Assembly (NCBI GenBank): GCA_018466975.1
Contig: CM031555.1
Coordinates: forward strand, 1,178,001-1,242,000
Length of the DNA: 64,000 nucleotides
Source: Sparassis latifolia
Taxonomy: Eukaryota > Basidiomycota > Agaricomycetes > Polyporales > Sparassidaceae
Direction of reading: 5' to 3'
Shown: piece by piece, positions 1 to 11,224 of the stretch
Layout: each line of letters starts with the position of its first letter
Position numbering within the stretch: the stretch's first letter is position 1
Made by a program: the position numbers and the translations under genes
Notes under the pieces: model-generated
Databases searched by the model: none
The model's input: the letters and a program-made list of their open reading frames with translations, nothing else
What the model was told of the DNA's origin: nothing

Positions 1-2125
1 GACCACATACATGTGTTTCCTACGAGAAGGATGAATGATGCAGTCAGGTCGTGATACTCGGTCCTTCGTTCAATGAGCAGAGAGAGCAAAATCGGGACGA
101 TCAGAAGCGAATCACGTGCATCTTCATGGGTGTAAGTAGGTGGACACTGTCACTAGTAATCTTCGTGCGTCAGGATATCCGTGTCTGACGCCTGCTTCCT
201 ACATTTGAGGGCTGCAGACTTCGGGTCGGGAGCCTAATAAGATCTGCAACATAGACCGTATGCCCTGAGGCTTCTAGCATTCGAATAAGCGCGAGAAGTG
301 AGCCATCATGCTGTGGGACAAAATTAGACGGGGTGTGCATGTTTTACTCACCGATAGTCGTTTACTTATCGTGTCCTGATATCCGGGCCTCGCTGTAATT
401 ATTGAACAATTGCAGTCATCGATGGCGGACCCGAGATGCATCCTCGCACGGCCGACGGTGTAGTACTATAGTCAGTAATTTTAGACAGAGAATTAGCCTG
501 GGCAAGGTGGACTCGCTAGGGTGAGGAAACGTTCGGTACGACGGATCCGAGGGTCGCACCCGACGTGCTGTGATACCAATTCTGTGTGAGCAATTCTGTG
601 TGAGAAGCACATGGGTGACCGAATGATAGCCACGTACCAACTCGTTGTCTCGCCCTGACACTGTTAGTCAACTGCCGCCGTATATAGCGGATGAGATGCG
701 TGGTAGATAGTATAGCAATTATTGTGTCAGTGATATAGAACGAAGGATTAGGGCAAAAATACAACAGGCCTAGAGAAAGCAGACAGTGCCGTGAGAGAAC
801 ATTCGGTACGACAGACTCCGAAGATTAAACGTACTTGAAATATATGAATGGGAGAAGTTTATCAGCCGAAGATAATGAACGTCCTTCAAATATACGAATG
901 CGAGAAGTTTAACACAAGACGATAACCGTCTCCTTCATACCGACAACCATGGTTGTCCGCATGGAAAGACTGCATCAACGCGGGGTAGCAATTCCATGGG
1001 TACAGCAGCAAAGACGTGGGAAAACTGTGCCAGCCTAGGAAAACGAGTGGATGAAGCTTGACGGCACCTACATATCCGACGTAGCGGCTTGGAAAGCGAG
1101 GCTGTCGAGAAATCGCCGTGCGGCATCAGTGAGCGTAAGTACTCAAGTACTCACCATTATTGAGGCGCATCATGAAAGGAAGCGAACGTTGAGCACACCA
1201 AGTCTAATCGTATGCAGAGAACTCCCAAATTTTCAGTATATAACTAGACTCGGTACGCTCTCATTTACATAGCTTGACTTTGGCTCCACTCTGACGACCG
1301 TGTACGTAAGACCGATGTTCCTATAGCGTTTTTTGACGGGCAGTGCAACCCACGATGACTAGTATGAAGTTGAAAGCATCAGCGTTTTTGAGACAGTTCG
1401 CTGTGGACTGACATGCTCTTATCATCCGTCCATTCTGCAGGAGTCCGCAGCGTCCAATCGATATGCAGTCACTAAGTTTGGGGTGGCCTGCGCAGAAATT
1501 CTGGGGCTCTTAGGCCCCTGCAATATTTGCCAACGTTTCGACTCGAGTGCACCAAAGTATTTTTGTCGTGACCTAAGTATGGATCCTGCGAATCCCGCGC
1601 GGCAGTTCCGGCGAGTCCGGATGTACGCGACAGCTCTGCAGTGAGCGGCGACAGACGGCTCACACAGAGCGTCGCACACGTTGCCACACGACGGCGACCA
1701 GGATTCAGACATGGACTGATGATCACTGGTCAGTGGCGGCGTGCGTGTTTGCAACACTGGGCAGGTGCACAGACGGTGCTGAAAGAGAAAAGACGAGGTC
1801 CTCGCCCGGAAAGAGGTCTTACAATGTTACATGGCTGATCATGAGCGCTCCGCGACGAAGAGGGTGAGAAGGAAGGTGCCGAGGAGGGGATCCGAGAGAT
1901 GCCGAGGAGCCGGCCGGTTGTACCAAAATTAGCGATGTTAGCCTTTTGCTAAAGATAAGTCTGTTTCGCGTGCTGCAGTCTTGGTTCTCCCGGTGCTCTC
2001 TCGCCTCGTCGGTCTCTCTCTCTCGCCCTCTGCTCACGCTCGTTCTCTCCGTCGCCCCTCCCCGTCCGCGACGTTATACCTCCTCGTACCCAACGCCCGG
2101 CCGTTCCTGACTTGGCACCCATCGC
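1..2125. other. No supported gene; short imperfect repeats
   Basis: Only short open frames occur here and none resembles a known family or can be joined into a convincing multi-exon gene. Two segments of about 45 bp (near 829-870 and 874-916) are imperfect copies of each other, sharing cores such as gagaagttta. A second pair shares attcggtacgac-like sequence near 520-545 and 790-815. This looks like intergenic DNA with decayed repeats. The last 150 bases before 2125 are pyrimidine-rich, as expected for the promoter and leader of the downstream glucanase gene. Confidence 0.5.
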
Positions 2126-2278
2126 GTGAGTCTTCCGATGTCATTCGACGGTGATTGGCGTCTCATGACCGTTTCTTATAAATACCGTCCTCAATTTGAC
2201 TGTCGAAACTTTTCCGCCCCCTGGTCCCACCTGTATAACTTGCTAACTCCACGCTCCTTCTCTCCCCAGACTCGCGGC

Positions 2279-5031
2279 ATGTCGCAACCATACGACCGCC
2301 TTCCTTTAGCCAACCGTGCCACATACAATGAGCCGCTTTCCACACGAGACCGGCCCCCTCGTTCGCGCGCTCCAGAAATGGAACCATTGCAGGCTGACCG
2401 TCCCTTCAGCCCTGCCCGTGCAACATTCATGGGGCCCGCTCTACATGAATACGGCTCGTCCTCCAGACAGTCTCTTGCTTCCGTAGAAACTGCACCCTCC
2501 ATACCCACAGAAGATTACCCATCTGTATATGCTCTCGACCCAAATCAACGCAACAGCGACCAAGCATCCAGTTTCTACGCGTATAACTACCATGACGAAC
2601 CACAATCCATCGACTATTTCGCCTCCGTTCCACCAACTCTGGAGAGCAAGCCTCCCGGGATGATCAGCACTCCTTACTTGAACGAGAAACGCGGAGTCTA
2701 CGCGTCTCCCCGCTCTCTGACGAAGCGGAAAGCAATCATTATCGTCTCCCTCGTCGCGCTGGCGATTGTGATTATCGTGGTCGTCGTAGCCGTGTACTTT
2801 GGTGTCGTCAAGCACAATTCGTCCAAGTCAGACGCCGCTACGGGCATTTCGAGCGGGAGCTCCAAGACGTCATCCTCAGCAGCGCCTGTTTCCAGTAGCA
2901 GTGGCGCTGCATCCAAGGGCTCGTTGGTCGTGACCGGTGGTGATGGTAGCAAAGTTACTACATCCGATGGTTCGACCTTCACCTACCAGAACTCGTTCGG
3001 CGGATATTGGTATTATGACCCGACAAATCCTATGGCCAACTATGCGCGAGCACAGTCATGGACTCCCGCTCTGAATGAGTCATTCAACTATGGTGTTGAT
3101 CAGATTCGAGGGTAGGTTGCATCATTCCTTTCTCTTGTTCTCACTCAACTCACCCTTCCTCAGAGTCAACCTCGGCGGTTGGCTGGTAACAGAACCCGTG
3201 AGTGATTTTTCTAACAGTTGTATCGTAGTTTTACCGACCTTTCCTCTTCTTTAGTTCATGTGAGTAGTCTCTAGGCGTGCTGTGAAGCTGCCATTTAATA
3301 GACTATGTAGTGTTCCCGCCCTGTACCAGAAGTATCTTAATGCTTCGACAGTTGCAGTCGACGAATGGACTCTTAGCGAAAACATGGCCAGCGACACTGC
3401 CAGCGGAGGTCTGCAACAACTAGAAGATCATTACGCCACCTTCGTTGTCAGTAGTTCTCCATTTATTTTAACTTTGGTACTGATTCGCTCTTTCCCTCAG
3501 ACAGAGCAGGACTTCGCTGAGATTGCCGGTGCTGGTCTCAACTATATTCGTATACCTCTTCCCTACTGGGCTATCGAGACCCGCACGGGTGAACCGTTCC
3601 TGGCTAAGGTGTCCTGGACGTATGTATTCAATACTACCTTTGGTGGATTTTGAATTGATCTTCATGCCCTATCTTAGCTATTTCCTGAAGGCAATCGAGT
3701 GGGCGCGCAAGTATGGTCTGCGTATTAACCTGGACTTCCATTCGCTGCCAGGCAGCCAAAACGGCTGGAACCACTCTGGCAAACTCGGCAGTATCAACGT
3801 GCTCAACGGCCCCATGGGCCTCGCTAATGCGCAGCGGTCGCTGGATTACATCCGCATCATCGCCGAGTTCATCTCGCAGCCGGAATACAGCCCTGTGGTC
3901 GCCATGTTTGGCGTCACCAACGAGCCTGTCGGCAGCACCATCGGCTTCCAGAACTTGGCCAGCTAGTGGGTGTTCTAAAACGCGCTTCGTGGGGCGATGC
4001 TGACGAATTGCTACCCACAGCTATGTGCAAGCATATGCGCTCGTGCGTGAGGCGAGTGGCATCGGTGCAGGCAACGGCCCCTTCATTTCGTTCCATGAAG
4101 GCTTCTTCGGCCTCGAGCAATGGGTTGGCTTCCTGCCAAACTCGGACCGCACATCTCTCGACATCCACCCGTACATCTGCTTCGACGGGCAGTCTGCCGC
4201 AAACTACAGTCAGCAACTTACAGTGCCATGCTCGACGTGGGCCGCGAACCAGAATAACTCGATGAGCGCTTTCGGGCTGACGACCGCGGGCGAATTCAGC
4301 AACGCGATCAACGACTGCGGCCTGTGGGTTAACGGCGTCAACCTCGGCACGCGATACGAGGGTACGTACACGGGATCGTGGCCCGTGATCGGCAGCTGCA
4401 CCCCGTGGACGGACTGGCAGAACTGGGATGAGCCGATGAAGGAATCTATCAAGCAGTGGGCGCTGGAGAGTATGGACGCTCTGCAGGTGCGCTTCGCTTT
4501 GTTGCTGCGCTCTCCACTCATGACGCTTGTGCTGACATGCGTGTGACCTAGAACTATTTCTTCTGGACGTGGAAGATCGGCAATTCGTCCACGACGGGCG
4601 TCGTCGAGTCACCGCAGTGGTCATACCAACTCGGCCTGCAGAACGGGTGGATGCCCACGGACCCCAGGCAGGCGGATGGACTGTGCTCGCCCACCACACC
4701 CTTCGACGGCACCCTGGAGTCCTGGCAGACCGGTGGCGCCAATGCGGGACAGGTGCCCGCGACCGCGACGGCCTCGTATCCCTGGCCGCCGAGCGCTATC
4801 AGCAACTCGGGCTACTCGACGCTCGTCAAGGCCTTCCCGTCGTACACACCGACGGGCACGATGGTTACGCTGCCGCCGCCCACGATGACCGCAAGCGGGA
4901 CAAGCGTGAGCGTCGGGGATGGCTGGACGAACCCGTCAGACACCGCGATGATGAACGTCGCTATCGCGTCATGCAGCTACCTCAACCCTTGGGTGGGGCC
5001 GACCGCCCCGCCGTCGCCGCTGTGCTCATAG
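2279..5031 (+). CDS. Glucan 1,3-beta-glucosidase (GH5 family exo-1,3-beta-glucanase), type II membrane protein
   Basis: This is predicted to release glucose from beta-1,3-glucan at the cell surface during wall remodelling. My exon model is 2279-3111, 3164-3197, 3255-3259, 3311-3446, 3501-3619, 3678-3965, 4021-4486 and 4552-5031. It keeps phase throughout and gives 786 residues. A Ser/Pro-rich cytoplasmic tail of about 150 residues precedes one strong membrane segment (IVSLVALAIVIIVVVVAVYF), then a Ser-rich linker and the catalytic domain. Seen motifs include VNLGGWLVTEPF, TEQDFAEIAGAGLNYIRIP, and TNEPVG, which carries the probable acid/base Glu. The layout matches fungal exgD-like enzymes. 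The chosen ATG follows a probable leader intron (about 2126-2270, gtgagt...ccccag); an upstream in-frame ATG at 2138 would fall inside that intron. The third coding exon is only 5 nt long. Confidence 0.93.
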
Positions 5032-5418
5032 GACAGCAGGCGCTAACCGATGTGCACGACCACCCATCTCTGATGCTTCTGAAGTCTCATTATTCGAGTA
5101 TTTTTGTGGCGCACTTGTTAGCGTCTCTGATCTTGCATGGACTCGTTCGGACATCTGCACTTGGACGTTGGCCTTGGCCGCCGCGTACGGTAGACCCTTT
5201 TATACTCGTATCATATAGTTTTGCATCGCATTTGTTAGGGTTATATCAAAGTTAGGGCAGAATGTAGACACGAATACCATGGTTCAAGTTGCGCTAGCTA
5301 TTAGTATAATAAAAGTTGATTGGTATCATGAGCTACGCGCAGGATGAGACGGGAGGCGAAGGCGAGGAATCCACTGCCTCAAATTTTAGACGTGCCTCCC
5401 GAAGCTCAACGTTCAACG

Positions 5419-5786
5419 TCAATGCTCCCCGCTGGTGGTAGCGTATCTGTCCTCGAGGTCTTCCTGACCGCCGAACCCCCCTTCGAAGTCGTTGTCCCTC
5501 CTACCAGCGGCAGCCGTGCCCTTCGCTCCCATCTCAGCTTGGGCGGCTTGGTCGCGAATCGCAGCCAATTGTTCTTGCTCCTGTATAACGAATAAACTAT
5601 CAATCAACGGCGCGGAAGACTCCACCAGATACGCGCTGGCCTTTTGATGAACGTATCGTGCTTCCTCTCCCTGCTCCTTCAACTTCCAGGTTTGATCCTT
5701 CATACTCAGCGTCTGAGCAAGCCGCTCTGCATTCACAGGGATGACTATATATATGTGCTTACTTCTGCTGTTTTGCCGGACGACAT
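5419..5786 (-). CDS. Small hypothetical protein with coiled-coil character
   Basis: I do not recognise the family. The model has two exons: 5786-5763, encoding MSSGKTAE, and 5724-5419, giving about 109 residues. The acceptor used is the second AG of a tandem gcagag, because that keeps the frame. The protein is rich in Glu, Gln and Ala with a helical middle (IQEQEQLAAIRDQAAQAE) and an acidic, Gly-rich tail. It lies about 200 bp downstream of EAF1 on the same strand and convergent to the glucanase gene. The ORF is clean and codon use looks coding, but the first exon and acceptor are inferred. A small subunit of a larger complex is possible but not shown. Confidence 0.55.
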
Positions 5787-5983
5787 TGTGATGGTGTTAT
5801 CAGTACAAAGTGCACTATGGCTGCGCATACACCGTAGGTTAGGCTACGTCATCCGAAATCACATGCGCCTCGGAATTCCTAAAAACATTCTGGGAGCAAA
5901 AAAAAACATGCATAACGGATGCGATGAGGTGCGAGCTACTGTACAAACAAACATGGCAGTATAGCGTACGGCGATAGGGTAGA

Positions 5984-6656
5984 TCATGATTGGGCATAGG
6001 AACCGTTGATATGGTTAACATTGTTCTGGGTAGTTTGCGCCAGCTGCCCGGCATGCTGCTGGTGCTGCTGGGCCTGTTGCTGGAGAAGAAGAATTCAGAC
6101 GAAGTTCCTCTGTTCACGAACTAGTATACATACCCGAATAATACTCTGCAGGCGTAACGCCTGCTCCACCTGCTCCGCCGTGAGTTGCGAAGGGAGACCG
6201 GTTGGGGTATAATAATTGTTTAAGTTACCTGTAGGTCGTGCTGGATTGACTGGAACATTATGTCCGGGATTGGCCATTTGTGCAGACGATGGGCGGGACA
6301 GATTAGGTGCAGCAGATGGAAGTGATGGAGATTGCTGAGGGATTGCCGGGGAAGAACTCATCGCCCGGGCACCGTACGCAGGCGACAAGTGGGTAGCGCT
6401 CAAAGCCGGTGCAGCAGCACTGAGGCTACTCGAACCTGCCGCTTGTAGTTGTGCCTGTGCTAACGCCCGGGCTTGTGCTGCTTGTGCTTGCATAACTTGC
6501 GTCGGCGACAGACGGGCATTTGCCAGGGTCATAGGGTTCGAAAGCCTTTGTTGTTGCGAAATACCGACCTGATGAGTGCGGATCTGTGGGACGGGCGGTG
6601 CCTGCGAGAGTGCGCTACTTTGGGTTCTAGGAACTCCGTTTAACGCCGCTTGCTGC

Positions 6657-6722
<66 letters not shown>

Positions 6723-9700
6723 TGCTGCTGCTGGAGCTGCTGCTGTTGCTGAAGAGAATGCTGCGGCAGTCCTGGCGCTTGTTGCTGTTGCTGGTTTATA
6801 GATGAGCTCCGGCAAGCCACTACAAACGTACGCAGGAACATACCGCATTCATTCTTTGTGTCAATATCTGTTGTCTAGTCATCTCCTCATTCCTCCTCTT
6901 CATTATGGCATCCTGAGTTTCTTTGGCTTCTTTCTCCGCTTTCATACGGCTAAGTTCTGCAGGAGTCAGCCTGGGCATCTTGTTGTATTGGCCATGAGTG
7001 TCATGAATTGCTGCTGGCTTTCTCTGAAGGGCTAGAGTAATGAGTCCAACCCAGTCAGTAAATCACGAGGAAGGCTTAAGTCAGCATGAGTTTACCCAGG
7101 TTTTTCTGTGCAGCCTCCCTCTTCTTATTCGACTTGCGAATGGCCTCCTGAATCAAAGCGTGTCTGCGACGTTTCTTGGAGTCTCCGCCCTGAACGACGG
7201 ACGCAGCAGCGTTGTTGACAGCGGTGGCTGCCACACTGATACTGGTAGATCGTCCGTGTCCTCTCGTGGTCATCTGAGTAGGAGTTGGCTGAATGTGAGG
7301 CGGGACCTCTTCGTCGGCACCGAGTGCGCTTCCATCCATTGAACCACCAGGTTGGGGTCGAGCATCCCAGCGGTTCAAGCAATCCAGTGCACTCCTCCTG
7401 TCCGTTGATATTGTGACTTTGGACGAGTTAAACACATCCGCAATCAACGGCCAGTTATTAGGGTACTTCTCAACGACCTGTTTGAGTAGTGTATCGTCTT
7501 GAGGGGTCCAAGTCTGTTCAACCCGCTTTTTATCCTTTGTAGATCCCTGCATTTGGTGCGGAATTGAGGATGGAGAACCCGCCTTGCTCCCTTCAAAGAG
7601 ACCTACACCAAAGTCAGGAATATAATACTTGAAAGAATACGGAACTTACTACACATAGCGTCTTCAATTATTCGAGGCATTGCAGATTCGGAATCGGCAG
7701 CCACCGGAGTCTCGTCAAGGTCGTGCCAGTGGCCATCCCTCCAATGTTTCCCGGGCTCCAAAGAGCTCAGCAGAGTGAGCTTGTTATACATGAAGTCATT
7801 GAGTGGCACGAGTTTCGTATATGTAGTATCTTCGGCTCGCTTGTTAGGATCGTCCTTGTCCGCCCTCTTCTCAGACTTCTTCCGGTTTTCCGGAGTCCCA
7901 GAGGACGAAGGATCAGGAACATCAAGAAGGCCATATGGCTGTAGGTCGGGGAAAATTGCAGCAAGATCGGACGGTGGAGGTGGTGCCGAAAGTGAATGAT
8001 CCTCAGTGGTAAGCTCCGACATGGCTTTCACAAGGTCAATGTCGTCGAAGTAGATGAAAAGTTTATCAACGTCAGAATAGAGGATCTGCTCTCGGAGCGG
8101 GGCATAGAGATTCGACCTTGGCTTTCCCTTTTGCTGCCCATGAACAGTGATACCTTCCAACCTTCCCAGCAAGGGGTTTTGGGAAGTCGGCTTCAACCCC
8201 GAATGTTCTGCTTGCTGCTCCCGGCTAGGTTCTTCTATTTTCGGTTGGTCATGCTCTTTCGATCCAGATTCGCCATCGACTTCCATCGCATCGCGGATTC
8301 CATCTTCACCAGCACTCCGCAAAGCTGTCAGATCTTCAATGTCTTCCAACTTCGGCTTGAGTGGTTCAAGGTCCTGGGTTTCGAGCCCATTTTCGACAAT
8401 CTGCCCGATCTCCTGGTCGTGTAGAGTCTCCGCAAGCGCCACAGAGGGTGCAAGGGCGTCAAGCACATCCTGTTGCTCCTTCTCTTGCTCCTCTTCACTC
8501 TCGTCGTCTGTAGCGTAGTCATTCGCGGGAGTGTTGGTTTCTCTTGAGTCTGCACCACGATCCTCGTCTACACCTTGAGATTCCATGAAGATGTCAGTAT
8601 CTCGTAAACTCGCACCAGCATCCTGGTCCTCTAAATCTTCTGGGCGCGGGGGTTTCCACAATACGCAGATACCTCTCCGTAGCCTCTCTTCCAAGGTGCC
8701 TGCTTCATGCCAATCCATCACTGCTTGCGCCAAATTAAATGCCAAAGCGATTTTCCAACGGCGCTCCTCCCGAAAATCAATGCGCATCCATTTCTGTGAA
8801 CGTGTGTCAGAGTGAACTGTTTTAACCGTTTGGCGAACTCATATAGATGTTACCATTTCGTCCATCAAGTAGTCCCAGTGAGTTTTCGTCAGTCCGCCTA
8901 CACCTCTCTGCTTCTTAGGCTGCCTGAAGCTCCACTGCCCTGCGTCTTTGAGCATCTCGATACGCTCAAGAGTACGTATTAGCTTAAGTTCGGTCAGCGC
9001 GACCTATGTTCCGCAACACTGAGCTACCGTAATGATTAAAGAGTGCATTCACTCACATTCCAGTCCCGCGTGCTCAGATGCTTCGTAGCCTTAGACATCT
9101 TCTTCCAAACAGGGTTTGCACGTATTATCGCGCCCCATTTGTTCATGCCCATAGGGATCCACTCCTCTCTTTTACCTTCTCCACCGTTTTTCTCTCTCTC
9201 CTTCTCGCGTCTACGCTGTTGCCTCGTAGGTTTGCCTTTACGATTAAATTCTAAAGGCAGGCTGCTTAGCGGTGGCAAAGTATACTCCTGATGGCATGGG
9301 GAGTGAGAGATTATTGGGGTGTAAGAAGATTCGGCAGCCATCGGCTCTTCAGGCGGCCCAAAGTCCAGATTGAAGACTGGCTCAACCAGGGCTGAGGGAG
9401 GTGCCATTATCACGTATTCCGGTGGCCGTCTTGGCTCAGGAGATGGAGGAGGGGAATCGTCAAAGGGAGACATGAACCGCAAAAGACTGGCGACTGTCTG
9501 TTCACTCTCGAGAGTGACCGGCGAAGTGTCAGTTGGCCTTTCCTCCTGCATTTCATCTTGCTGAGATGTAGTCGGTATCTCTTCAGGTGTTTCCGCTGGC
9601 TCTTCCTCAGGGGCGTCCCCTAACGGCTCCTTAGGTGCTTCCAAAGGCTCTCCCTCGGGTGCTTTCGAAGTCACTTCCTCAGGCGCCTTCAATATCTCCG

Positions 9701-10673
9701 GGGATACCACCTCAGAAGCTTCCAGAGGCGCTTCCTCAGGGAGGTCCTCCACGAGTTTCAGAGGCGCTTCCTCAGGGAGGTCCTCCACGAGTTCCATAGA
9801 CGATTCCTCCTCCATGGGCTGCATGGGTGACGACACAGGGGAAGATGCAACTTGCATCTCAGGAACACGAGAAGCATCTCGAGTGACAGTACGAGATCGT
9901 CGACTAGATGAAGCCCGAGACCGTAGTGGTGGAGAGGTTGAGCCAATGAGATCAAGCTCGTCATAGTCATCATCGCTAGGCTCAGAACGACGTCTGCAGC
10001 TAGGTCTTGCCTTCCGTCGCACGCTGCTCTTTTGCGGAAGGGATTCTAGGATCAGGATATCGTCTGACCCAATGTCCTGGTCTGGTAGAGTTTCAGAGTG
10101 AGGGCTGGCAGAGTGCTTGGATACGTGTTCGTCAAGTTCCATGGACACCGCCTGTGTTTGTTGAGCCTCTGGATATTGCAATTCTTCGACTTCCAAATCA
10201 ACTGTCCCAGCTGGAGAAGGAGGCGCTTCAGACATTGGAGATTCTACAGCAGCACTCTCTGGACCAGCTGCGGTGGGTTCACCATTGTCGGAGCCCTCCA
10301 GCTCAGTTTCTGGCGACATGGGTAACATCATCTCGCTGTCCAGCAAATTGGATATTTGACCTGACTCGGGACTTGACAAAGGATTCAATATTAGCGCATT
10401 GACGGCAAACAATGACTCACTTTTTTTCCAAGTCAAATCTATCCAAGAATATCTGCATGTCCTCGCTTCCGTCTTGATCCACATAGAGAACGGAACCCAA
10501 CTTCTCCCGTCTCTGCATTAGATGGTACATCTCACGGAGAAGGTCCTCCCTCCGTTTGGATATTTCCCTGAATTACGTCGTTCAACTTGCATACATAAGA
10601 GCAAAATCTTAATAGACACTCACCGTAACTGCTTCACACGATCTTCCACCATAACTTCAGCTGGTTCAGACAT
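5984..10673 (-). CDS. EAF1: Chromatin modification-related protein EAF1 (VID21), NuA4 scaffold
   Basis: EAF1 is the platform subunit of the NuA4 histone acetyltransferase complex in the nucleus. The in-phase model is 10673-10624, 10567-10421, 10371-9057, 9003-8854, 8793-7650, 7602-7096, 7031-6844, 6790-6134 and 6079-5984, giving 1417 residues. The N-terminal third is acidic and low-complexity, with a repeated EEAPLKLVEDLP-type unit. An HSA domain follows around residues 475-600 and spans three exons (NPVWKKMSKATKHLSTRDWN, then THWDYLMDEMKWMRIDFREE). A SANT/Myb domain lies near 965-1015 (WTPQDDTLLKQVVEKYPNNW), and a polyglutamine-rich C-terminus follows. HSA followed by SANT without an ATPase domain separates EAF1 from the SWR1/p400 remodellers. 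The residue before the SANT exon (LFEGSKAGSP) is also typical of the family. Start MSEPAEVMVEDRVKQLR is the first ATG and makes a short first exon. Confidence 0.93.
6645..6795 (-). repeat. CAG/CAA tract encoding polyglutamine in EAF1
   Basis: On the + strand this is a nearly pure run of ctg/ttg triplets from about 6649 to 6760. It is read on the minus strand as about 30 consecutive Gln, with shorter Gln blocks beside it. CAG and CAA are mixed, which should limit slippage. Length variation between strains is likely. Confidence 0.9.
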
Positions 10674-11224
10674 AGTTCCTTTGTTGAGATGTCAGAGCTC
10701 GCAACGACGCAGGAGGTAAACTGGTGTTGGGATGAGGGTTTCTTCTCCTACGACGATATAGAGTCTTCACAGGTATAATTACCGAAGTGGCTGGGGGTAT
10801 TGAAGCACGAACAGCCACAAGCGCGTCGTGACCGTAGGAAGCTCGATAATTTAATCTCCGCCAAAGCAGTCGAGTTTCTCAAAACCTCCGCCTTAACGTC
10901 CGTGACCGTGACAGTGGACACCTCGTCGGCTTAGTCTCAGTGGGCGCAAGTGGCTCTGCGGTGGAGACATTTACTAGTAGGAAGGCACATTGGGCACCAG
11001 AATGAGGGAAATAAATTCTGCGCTAGTCGTACTATAAATTATCGGATGCGCTCGTGTGCCCAAGCACGTAAACCTCAAAACTCACTAGATTGTAACTACG
11101 GGTATCAGAAAACGATGCAGCTGTACACACGAATGTCAAGTGACCATGTAATGAAAGAGGGATGAGTGGTTGCAGAGCAATGGTATGAATGTATGAATGT
11201 CCAGGGTAGTGTGTTTCAGTTCAA

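Noticed and set aside
1422..1757. 111-residue minus-strand open frame near the left edge
   Set aside because: It has mixed composition without a domain, overlapping alternative frames, and no recognisable intron partners.
2126..2278. Upstream extension of the GH5 open frame to 2126
   Set aside because: It starts with GTG, and the stretch has a clear intron form (gtgagt donor, ccccag acceptor), so it is read as a leader intron with the ATG at 2279.
3914..4699. 261-residue open frame antisense to the GH5 gene
   Set aside because: It mirrors GC-rich third positions of the glucanase exons, has low-complexity Arg/Ser composition and no family resemblance.
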